This document shows positions 1 through 6,560 of a stretch of 24,331 nucleotides of DNA, piece by piece. Source of the stretch: Flavobacteriaceae bacterium (GTDB lineage: Bacteria; Bacteroidota; Bacteroidia; Flavobacteriales; Flavobacteriaceae). Where the stretch lies: assembly GCA_023262245.1 (NCBI GenBank), contig JALRDC010000155.1, positions 1-24,331 of the forward strand, given 5' to 3'. A program made the translations under genes and the position numbers. Below the pieces are notes generated by a model that saw nothing but the letters and a program-made list of their open reading frames with translations, made no database searches and was not told where the DNA came from. The first letter of the stretch is position 1, and the number at the start of each line of letters is the position of its first letter.

Positions 1-1
1 G

Positions 2-463
2 TTCCCCAAAATGTTTGGACGCATGATGAATAAGAACTTAGGATATGTACACTTTTGGGTCACTGCTGTCTGTGCCTATGGTGTCTTTTTCCCTATGCAC
101 TTTATTGGAATGGCAGGGTTACCAAGACGTTACTACACAAATACAGCCTTCCCGTATTTTGATGATTTAGCGGATATTAATGTATTAATTACGGTATTTG
201 CATTAGTAGCAGGTGCAGCTCAGTTGGTCTTCCTTTATAATTTTATCCACAGTATGTTTTATGGAAAAGAGACGGTTCAAAATCCATGGCGCTCCAATAC
301 CCTAGAATGGACTGCTCCCATTGAGCACTTCCACGGTAACTGGGAAGGAGAAATTCCTCATGTTCACCGATGGGCTTATGACTATTCCAAGCCAGGTCAC
401 AAGGAAGATTTTGTGCCACAACACATTCCTCTTAAAAAAGGAGAAGAGGAATTACAGCATTAA
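2..463 (+). CDS. ctaD: Cytochrome c oxidase subunit I, aa3 type (3' end only)
   Basis: This is the C-terminal part of the heme-copper oxidase catalytic subunit; the reading frame is open from base 2 and the gene starts before the window. The visible part begins F-P-K-M-F-G-R-M and continues into two membrane helices (roughly codons 10-35 and 57-85). It carries the family signature H-F-I-G-M-A-G-L-P-R-R-Y, followed by the W-T-A-P-I-E-H-F-H segment near the C-terminus. None of the heme or copper ligand helices lie in the window, so catalytic competence cannot be checked. In the family it reduces O2 at a heme a3/CuB site in the inner membrane and pumps protons. It is a different terminal oxidase from the cbb3 enzyme encoded convergently just downstream, so the organism has both low- and high-affinity branches. 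Confidence 0.93.
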   Translation, partial: FPKMFGRMMNKNLGYVHFWVTAVCAYGVFFPMHFIGMAGLPRRYYTNTAFPYFDDLADINVLITVFALVAGAAQLVFLYNFIHSMFYGKETVQNPWRSNTLEWTAPIEHFHGNWEGEIPHVHRWAYDYSKPGHKEDFVPQHIPLKKGEEELQH

Positions 464-486
464 ATTTCTTTTTAGTTAAAAAAAAC

Positions 487-517
487 AAACCCTACGCTGC
501 TTTGTGTGGGGTTTTTT
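487..517. terminator. Bidirectional intrinsic terminator between ctaD and the cbb3 operon
   Basis: Bases 487-497 pair with 504-514 (11 bp including two G-T wobbles) around a six-base loop, with a T-run on the right and an A-run on the left. The structure therefore works for both converging transcripts. The stop codon of the minus-strand gene (516-518) sits inside the T-run. Confidence 0.82.
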
Positions 518-1208
518 ATTGACACTCTACTTTTGAAGAAACTTGCTCTGTAAGGAGCATTTGTTCTGAGGAAGGCGAGACAAAAGAAATGCCTAATCCT
601 AGTCCTCGGAGCATCAGCCATAAACCAAAAAGTATGACCACAAATGGAATGACTTTATGAAAAGAAAGTGCACTGATTTTTTCATAGAGTGGTTTAAAAA
701 ATAATAAACTGATTAACACAGGTAGGGTCCCCCCTCCAAAGACCATCATAAACCAAAATGCATCTATTGGTTTTACGGTTAAAAAAGCTGCTGACAAAGC
801 AACATAAACCAAGCCACAGGGCAACATTCCATTTAGAAAACCTCGAATCCCAACATGAGACATTTTTTGGTTAGTATAAAATTTGATGACTTGTCGTGTT
901 AGGTAATCCAATCCCTTAAGCTGAAATGCAAAGCGACTGTAGGTCATTAGTTTTTGGAAACCCACCAAACAAATAATAAGCCCCACTAATACCGCCATAA
1001 ATTGATGTCCAAATGTGAGTTTAAATTCCATGCCAAGTGTAGCAGCCAAAAAGCCTAATAATCCATAACATAAAAGGCGAGATGAATGATAGAGCAATTG
1101 CGACAACAGCGTGAAATGAGAAGTGCCCGACATCATAACGAGTAGGGGTCCACACATGAGAAGGCAGTGAAAACTACCAGCCAAACCCAATAAAAAGGCT
1201 GCCCACAT
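516..1208 (-). CDS. TauE/SafE-like (DsbD_2-type) membrane protein of the cbb3 cluster
   Basis: This is a 230-residue polytopic membrane protein with about six hydrophobic helices. Near the N-terminus it has G-S-F-H-C-x-x-M-C-G-P (residues 11-20), the hallmark of the small 'sulfite exporter TauE/SafE' or cytochrome c biogenesis transmembrane family. Later helices have the matching N-G-M-L-P-C-G-L segment. Members often follow ccoH in Bacteroidetes cbb3 clusters, and the paired Cys suggest metal (copper) or thiol handling during oxidase assembly; that role is inferred. Its ATG overlaps the ccoH stop by one base (TAATG), so translation is probably coupled. It is the last gene of the operon and ends in the shared terminator. 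Confidence 0.75.
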   Translation of the reverse strand: MWAAFLLGLAGSFHCLLMCGPLLVMMSGTSHFTLLSQLLYHSSRLLCYGLLGFLAATLGMEFKLTFGHQFMAVLVGLIICLVGFQKLMTYSRFAFQLKGLDYLTRQVIKFYTNQKMSHVGIRGFLNGMLPCGLVYVALSAAFLTVKPIDAFWFMMVFGGGTLPVLISLLFFKPLYEKISALSFHKVIPFVVILFGLWLMLRGLGLGISFVSPSSEQMLLTEQVSSKVECQ

Positions 1209-1651
1209 TAATAATAAAATTTCTTATTTATGCGATACTCTTTCTGTTGTACTGTCCAAGAAAAAATAAATACCCAATTTCCCTTTATGAATACATTATT
1301 GGGAATGGAAAGAACCCCTAAGGTATCTGTTTTTAAATGAAGTTTAAAATCTTTTTCTTGAGCCGCGGGAAAATATCCTTCCACTATAATTGGGGTATTT
1401 TTGGGTAAGGGAAACCCCTTGAGTTGTTCTGCTTCTCGAACCAATTGCAATGGTGTTTTCCAAACTTGAGCATTTTCTTCCGCCTGCCTGTGGAGATTAT
1501 AATGGATTTCCTCTTCATAATAATTTTCATGTACCAATTCGTATTTATAAAATTCATGGGTTTCAATTTGAAGCACCCAGTAACCAATAAATCCAAAAAA
1601 GAGAAGGAAGGACAAAACAATTGCGTTGGGCCAGTTTAATTTCATGGTCAT
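1208..1651 (-). CDS. ccoH: CcoH/FixH family cbb3 oxidase assembly protein
   Basis: This 147-residue protein has one N-terminal membrane helix (about residues 9-29) and a periplasmic domain, the FixH architecture. In the family it stabilises or assembles the cbb3 oxidase together with CcoG, CcoI and CcoS. The N-terminus Met-Thr-Met-Lys-Leu-Asn-Trp allows a start at 1651 or, six bases downstream, at 1645; the second fits FixH homologues equally well. It lies six bases after ccoG and overlaps the next gene by one base. Sequence conservation in FixH is low, so the call rests on topology, size and operon position as much as on motifs. Confidence 0.8.
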   Translation of the reverse strand: MTMKLNWPNAIVLSFLLFFGFIGYWVLQIETHEFYKYELVHENYYEEEIHYNLHRQAEENAQVWKTPLQLVREAEQLKGFPLPKNTPIIVEGYFPAAQEKDFKLHLKTDTLGVLSIPNNVFIKGNWVFIFSWTVQQKEYRINKKFYY

Positions 1652-1657
1652 TATTTA

Positions 1658-3082
1658 TTATTGATATGTTCTAGGGCCTAAAAAAAGTGTGGAGGCTTTT
1701 TCTATGAGTTCGTCTTGGTCAAAAAATCCGATTTCAAGTTTAAGTTTCTTACCGTTCCAGCTTTTCTTTTGGAGTTCGATAAAGAACGTACCGTCTTGTA
1801 ATTCTTCCGCTTTCAGCCCAATATGTGTTTGATTAGGCATATAGATTTTTCCTTGATGGGATAACAAACGCATTTCGAGCTGCTCAAAGTCTTGAGTACT
1901 TTTATTGATCAATTTGAATGTATAAACATTTCGAATGGTATTGTCAGTTTCGTTCAACGTGAATAGTTGTCCTGGAATGCGCAATAAAGTGGCTTCAATG
2001 GTAGTTCTGGTGGAGATTAAAACAGTAAAAAGACCCACCAAAAGAGTCAAAACCAAGCTATATCCCTTTAAGCGATTTGTAAATTGAAATTTCTGTTTGG
2101 TTTCAATCTGGTATTCCGAAGCATAACGAATTAGGTTTTTGGGTAAACCGACGGCTTCCATCATATGGTCACAGGCATCCATACAAGCTGTACAATTTAC
2201 GCATTCCAACTGGGTTCCATTTCTTATGTCAATGCCTGTTGGGCATACATCAACGCATTGATCACAATCAATACAATCCCCTTTTTGGCTTTGGACTCGA
2301 TCTTCCCTTTTATTGAATTTTCCTCTTCCAGCTTCCTTCTCTCCTCTTTTATAATCATAGGCCACCACAATGGAGTGTTTATCTAAGAGCACTCCCTGCA
2401 AGCGACCATAAGGACAAGCAATTACACAAACTTGTTCTCTAAACCAAGCAAAGACAAAGTAAAATACAGCGGTAAAGCACAGTAAAAAAACAAGTGTTTG
2501 AATATTTTCTTTTGGAGAACGGACATAAGCTATTAAGGTATTAGAGCCTATAAAATAGGCTAAGAAAACATTAGAAATTAAGAAAGAAATAAGAAAAAAA
2601 ATACTCCATTTAAGGGTTTTTCGTTTTATTTTTTCAGCATTCCAGGGCATTTTTTGCAGCTTGATTTGTGCCCCTCGGTCTCCTTCAATCCAATATTCTA
2701 TGGGTCTAAAAATAAGTTCTAAAAAAATGGTTTGGGGGCAAACCCATCCACAAAATAAGCGCCCAAAGCCCACTGTAAAAAGGCATACAAAAACAATTCC
2801 GATGAGCATCATGATGGCGAGTAGATGAAAATCTTGTGTATAAAAAGGGGTGCCAAAGACATGAAATTTACGTTCGATGACATTAAATAGAAAAAATTGT
2901 TTGCCATTCACTTTAAGAAAAGGGCCAATAAAAAGAAGGAATACAAGAAAGTAGCCCACCGCCTTTCGCTTTTTATAGTAGGTGCCTTTGGGTTTTTTGG
3001 GGTAGAGCCACATTCTTTTTCCTGTAGGAGTTACCGTACTAATTGCATCTCTAAAGGATTCCTTTTCTGGAGGCTGTTGCAT
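1658..3082 (-). CDS. ccoG: CcoG/FixG/RdxA, cbb3 oxidase accessory iron-sulfur protein
   Basis: This 474-residue membrane protein carries the FixG motif set. C-G-W-V-C-P-Q is at residues 111-117 and C-V-I-A-C-P-Y-G-R is at 219-227. Two ferredoxin-type clusters follow: C270, C273, C276, C280 and C294, C297, C300, C304. About five hydrophobic helices surround them, and a C-terminal Ig-like FixG domain occupies roughly residues 370-474. In the family CcoG acts in copper reduction and delivery for the CuB centre of the cbb3 oxidase. The gene begins four bases after the ccoP stop and ends six bases before ccoH, consistent with one transcript. Length is normal for the family. Confidence 0.95.
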   Translation of the reverse strand: MQQPPEKESFRDAISTVTPTGKRMWLYPKKPKGTYYKKRKAVGYFLVFLLFIGPFLKVNGKQFFLFNVIERKFHVFGTPFYTQDFHLLAIMMLIGIVFVCLFTVGFGRLFCGWVCPQTIFLELIFRPIEYWIEGDRGAQIKLQKMPWNAEKIKRKTLKWSIFFLISFLISNVFLAYFIGSNTLIAYVRSPKENIQTLVFLLCFTAVFYFVFAWFREQVCVIACPYGRLQGVLLDKHSIVVAYDYKRGEKEAGRGKFNKREDRVQSQKGDCIDCDQCVDVCPTGIDIRNGTQLECVNCTACMDACDHMMEAVGLPKNLIRYASEYQIETKQKFQFTNRLKGYSLVLTLLVGLFTVLISTRTTIEATLLRIPGQLFTLNETDNTIRNVYTFKLINKSTQDFEQLEMRLLSHQGKIYMPNQTHIGLKAEELQDGTFFIELQKKSWNGKKLKLEIGFFDQDELIEKASTLFLGPRTYQ

Positions 3083-3086
3083 GGGT

Positions 3087-3956
3087 TTATTGATTGATCA
3101 ATGTGCCTTCGGGTGCTTTCGGATTTTGTGGCGTAGTACCATTGAGTGAAAGAATAAAACTACTAAGCTGTTGAATTTCTTGTGGTTTAAGGGAGTTGTT
3201 CCAAGCAATCATTCCCTTTCCCGGACGTCCTCCTTTAGCAATGGTTAGAAAAATACTTTTAATATCTCCTCCCAATATCCAATAATTATCTGTTAAGTTA
3301 GGTCCTATAGCTCCTCCACCGTCGTTTTGATGGCAAATAGCGCAATGAATTTCAAAGAGACTTTTACCACTTTCTAGGCTGGAGGCATCTGTGAGTACTG
3401 TCACATTGGTTTCATCCACGAAACTGGCTGCCGTTTTCTTATAAGTTTCAATTTGTTCCTTTGCCATCGCCATTTCTTGTTCAAAGTTTTGTTTTTGATC
3501 TGAACCGCCAAAGAGATGGTAATAACCTAAATATACCACACCAAAAATCAGAGTTAAATAAAACAAATAGAGCCACCAAGGGGGCAAAGGGTTATCCAGT
3601 TCTCTAATACCGTCATAATTGTGATCTTCTAGAATAAGTTGGGCTTCTGGGGTGGTTTGTTTTCCAATCAACCATTCGGCAAACCGTTTTTTCCATTTGT
3701 TTTCTAACGCCTTTTGCTTTTTAGCTTCTTCTAGGGCTACACGTTGCTCAGGAGTTGTGAGTTGGTCTGCAATACGTTCTAGTACACCAATGATCACTTC
3801 AAAACTGATTACAAGTAGAAAAATAAAAAATAGAAAGCCCAATACATAAGGATTAAACAAAACGGTTCCTTTGGGTTCGTCAATAACCCACTCTGCGATT
3901 AAATAGCAGAGGGTCATGATTAGGAGCATTCGGAGGTAAGATTCAATAGTTCTCAT
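3087..3956 (-). CDS. ccoP: cbb3 cytochrome c oxidase subunit III, mono-heme CcoP
   Basis: This 289-residue protein has two N-terminal helices (about residues 8-25 and 35-58), then the FixP N-terminal signature D-G-I-R-E-L-D-N-P-L-P-P-W-W (115-128) leading into a third helice. A single cytochrome c domain follows, with heme ligands C205, C208, H209 and likely axial Met249. Only one CxxCH is present. Proteobacterial CcoP has two heme domains; a one-heme CcoP with extra N-terminal helices is, as far as I recall, the usual Bacteroidetes form, so this is not a truncation. It hands electrons from soluble cytochrome c to the CcoO part of the CcoNO fusion. It lies between ccoQ (14 bp) and ccoG (4 bp). 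Confidence 0.94.
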   Translation of the reverse strand: MRTIESYLRMLLIMTLCYLIAEWVIDEPKGTVLFNPYVLGFLFFIFLLVISFEVIIGVLERIADQLTTPEQRVALEEAKKQKALENKWKKRFAEWLIGKQTTPEAQLILEDHNYDGIRELDNPLPPWWLYLFYLTLIFGVVYLGYYHLFGGSDQKQNFEQEMAMAKEQIETYKKTAASFVDETNVTVLTDASSLESGKSLFEIHCAICHQNDGGGAIGPNLTDNYWILGGDIKSIFLTIAKGGRPGKGMIAWNNSLKPQEIQQLSSFILSLNGTTPQNPKAPEGTLINQ

Positions 3957-3970
3957 GAATGTGAGGGGAT

Positions 3971-4141
3971 TTAGTCTTCGTTAAGGGGTAGTTGTTTAAG
4001 GTTTTCCAATTGTTCTTTTTTATAAAAATAGAGTCGTGCAAATAGGAGAATAAAAAACAAAGCAAACAGAAGTAATGATACAATAGGATATAGGGAAACA
4101 CCTTCCATATTTTCTAAATGTGCTTTAACAAATTTGATCAT
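3971..4141 (-). CDS. ccoQ: Small CcoQ-like cbb3 oxidase subunit IV
   Basis: This short gene encodes 56 residues. It starts at an ATG five bases after the ccoNO stop and ends 14 bases before ccoP. The product begins M-I-K-F-V-K-A-H-L-E-N-M-E-G, has one membrane helix (about residues 17-36), then a Tyr-Phe-Tyr-Lys-Lys boundary and a short charged tail ending N-E-D. Position between ccoN/O and ccoP, size and topology match CcoQ/FixQ, which stabilises the oxidase complex. Sequence identity across this family is very low, so the call depends on synteny. Confidence 0.82.
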   Translation of the reverse strand: MIKFVKAHLENMEGVSLYPIVSLLLFALFFILLFARLYFYKKEQLENLKQLPLNED

Positions 4142-4146
4142 GGGAT

Positions 4147-6327
4147 TTATTCTTTGATATTTTTTTGAGAAATGTCGGTTCCCAATCGTTGTAGATACGC
4201 AATCATCGCAATAATTTCACGGTTGTTAAGGGGAATATAATCCGGATTGTTTCCCTGGCTTTCTAATTCGGTTTGATAGGCTTGGGCAAACTGTGGATCT
4301 TCCAATAGCCTTTTTGAAATGGCATTGGCCTGCTCTTCTAATTTATTCATTGCGTTATTCAAGTCTTCTTCACTATAAGGCACTCCTAATGATGCCATGA
4401 CTTCCATTTTAGCAAGAGTTTGACGGGTGTCTAATTTGTTGGTAATCAACCAAGGGTAGCTAGGCATGATAGAACCCGGAGAGGTTGACTGTGGATCATA
4501 CATATGATTGAGGTGCCAAATGTCATTGTATTTTTGACCTACTCGGAGCAAGTCCGGCCCCGTTCTTTTACTTCCCCATAAAAAGGGATGGTCATACACA
4601 TATTCTCCTGCTTTAGAATAGTCGCCATAGCGTACCACTTCACTTCGAAAAGGACGGATCATCTGAGAGTGGCAGGAGATACACCCTTCTCTAATGTAAA
4701 TGTCTCTTCCTTCAAGTTCTAGTGGTGTATAAGGATTCACATAGCTAATGGTGGGGATGTTTGATTTTACTAAAAGGGTTGGAATAATTTGGACAATGCC
4801 ACCGATAAGAATAGCAAAAGTAGCCAACAGGGTGAGTTGAATGGGGCGGCGTTCTAACCATCCGTGAATTTTTTCACCTATAAAGCGCTTTTTGTTTAGA
4901 GGCGTCAAGGGGAGTGCTTCAACACTTTCATCCCTTATGGCTTCTCCGTTTTTAACGGTTTTATAGATATTGTATAGCATGACCACAGCACCAAATAAAT
5001 AAAGGGTACCACCAATGGCTCGAATCCAATAAAGGGGGATGATCTGTGTAACGGTTTCTAAGAAATTCCCATAAACTAAAGTGCCATCGGGATTAAATTG
5101 TTTCCACATAAAGGCCTGTGTCACGCCCGATATATACATGGGGATGGTATATAAAACAATCCCTAAGGTGCCAATCCAAAAGTGGAAATTAGCTAGACCA
5201 GTAGAATATAATTTGCTTTGAGTAAGTTTGGGTATCAACCAATAGCAAACAGCAAAGGTGAGAAAGCCATTCCAAGCCAATGCCCCCACATGAACATGAG
5301 CAATAACCCAATCACTAAAATGAGCAATAGCATTTATGCTTTTAAGGGAAAGCAATGGACCTTCTAAGGTGGCCATTCCATAACCGGTGATGGCTACTAC
5401 CATAAATTTTAAAACCGGATCGGTTCTCACTTTGTCCCAAACCCCTCTCAAGGTGAGCAAACCGTTGATCATCCCACCCCAAGAAGGAGCAATGAGCATA
5501 ATTGAAAAAGCAACTCCCAAATTTTGGGCCCAATCCGGCAAGGCAGAATAGAGTAAATGATGAGGTCCGGCCCAGATATAAATAAAAATTAATGACCAAA
5601 AATGGACTATGGATAGCCGATAGGAATAAATGGGTCTGTTAGCTGCTTTTGGCACAAAATAATACATAAGACCTAAAAAAGGGGTAGTTAAGAAAAAAGC
5701 TACAGCATTATGACCATACCACCATTGCACCAAGGCATCTTGTACACCAGCATATACAGAATAGCTTTTGAGTAAACTTACCGGATATGCCAAGCTGTTA
5801 AAAATGTGCAACACAGCAACGGTCACAAAAGTGGCAATATAAAACCAAATGGCAACATAGAGGTGGCGTTGTCTTCGTTTTAATATGGTGCCAATCATGT
5901 TAATCCCAAAAGCCACCCAAACCAAGGCAATGGCAATGTCTATAGGCCATTCCAGCTCGGCATATTCTTTGGATGTAGTATATCCCAAAGGCAATGATAG
6001 GGCAGCGGCCACAATAATGAGTTGCCATCCCCAAAAATTGATAGCACTGAGCAAATCACTATAAAGTCTGGCTTTGAGTAGGCGTTGTAAAGAATAATAC
6101 ACCCCAGCAAAAATGGCGTTGCCTATAAATGCAAAAATAACCGCATTGGTATGAAGTGGTCTCAAGCGACCAAAATTCAACCACGAAATCCCTTCTGTGA
6201 GGTTAGGAAATAAAAATAGAAAGGCCAACAACAAGCCCACCGTCATTCCTATAATACCCCAAAAAAGAGTGGCATACAAAAATTTTTTAACGATTTGATT
6301 GTCATATTTAAACTGTTGGGGTTTCAT
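4147..6327 (-). CDS. ccoNO: Fused cbb3 oxidase subunits I and II (CcoN-CcoO)
   Basis: This 726-residue protein is a head-to-tail fusion of the catalytic heme-copper subunit and the mono-heme cytochrome subunit. The CcoN part (about 1-470) has H59 (low-spin heme b), H206, H256 and H257 (CuB), Y250 (the helix-VII tyrosine used in cbb3 enzymes), H344 (heme b3) and H346 (heme b). This is a complete ligand set with the spacing known for the family. After a linker and an anchor helix (about 497-520), the CcoO part has C549, C552, H553 and likely axial M621 in S-I-M-P-S-Y. It reduces O2 with high affinity in the inner membrane. N-O fusions are known in Bacteroidetes. The start ATG lies 31 bases after ccoS. 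Confidence 0.96.
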   Translation of the reverse strand: MKPQQFKYDNQIVKKFLYATLFWGIIGMTVGLLLAFLFLFPNLTEGISWLNFGRLRPLHTNAVIFAFIGNAIFAGVYYSLQRLLKARLYSDLLSAINFWGWQLIIVAAALSLPLGYTTSKEYAELEWPIDIAIALVWVAFGINMIGTILKRRQRHLYVAIWFYIATFVTVAVLHIFNSLAYPVSLLKSYSVYAGVQDALVQWWYGHNAVAFFLTTPFLGLMYYFVPKAANRPIYSYRLSIVHFWSLIFIYIWAGPHHLLYSALPDWAQNLGVAFSIMLIAPSWGGMINGLLTLRGVWDKVRTDPVLKFMVVAITGYGMATLEGPLLSLKSINAIAHFSDWVIAHVHVGALAWNGFLTFAVCYWLIPKLTQSKLYSTGLANFHFWIGTLGIVLYTIPMYISGVTQAFMWKQFNPDGTLVYGNFLETVTQIIPLYWIRAIGGTLYLFGAVVMLYNIYKTVKNGEAIRDESVEALPLTPLNKKRFIGEKIHGWLERRPIQLTLLATFAILIGGIVQIIPTLLVKSNIPTISYVNPYTPLELEGRDIYIREGCISCHSQMIRPFRSEVVRYGDYSKAGEYVYDHPFLWGSKRTGPDLLRVGQKYNDIWHLNHMYDPQSTSPGSIMPSYPWLITNKLDTRQTLAKMEVMASLGVPYSEEDLNNAMNKLEEQANAISKRLLEDPQFAQAYQTELESQGNNPDYIPLNNREIIAMIAYLQRLGTDISQKNIKE

Positions 6328-6358
6328 AAGTAAAATTTGAGGAGGTTTGTGTTTTTGA

Positions 6359-6511
6359 TTATTTTGAAGTTGATTTGTCTTTCATTAAAAGCCGAAGGGG
6401 AGGAGAGTCTAAATCATCGTACTCCCCCTGTTTAATCAAGATGATAAAGGCGATTAGAAATAATAAAGCAATACTAAAACTAACAATCAGAAGTAGGAGG
6501 ATAGCGTTCAA
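6359..6511 (-). CDS. ccoS: CcoS, small cbb3 oxidase maturation protein (TTG start)
   Basis: This 50-residue product has one membrane helix (about residues 4-26) directly followed by K-Q-G-E-Y-D-D-L-D-S-P-P-L-R-L-L. That is the CcoS signature, in which G-Q-Y-D-D-x-x-x-P is typical. No in-frame ATG exists. TTG at 6509-6511 gives (M)-N-A-I-L-L-L-L-I, aligning well with the usual M-S-V-I-Y-x-L-I start, so a TTG start is proposed. CcoS is needed for cofactor (heme/copper) insertion into CcoN. It sits between ccoI (49 bp upstream) and ccoNO (31 bp downstream), the expected ccoI-ccoS-ccoN order. Confidence 0.86.
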   Translation of the reverse strand: MNAILLLLIVSFSIALLFLIAFIILIKQGEYDDLDSPPLRLLMKDKSTSK

Positions 6512-6560
6512 AATTTGTTGCGATTTGAAAACATAAAAGTATCATTTGGCAAACATCTTT

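Noticed and set aside
3087..3956. CcoP considered as a truncated diheme subunit
   Set aside because: The N-terminal FixP signature, a complete cytochrome domain and a natural C-terminus are all present; one heme fits the Bacteroidetes form.
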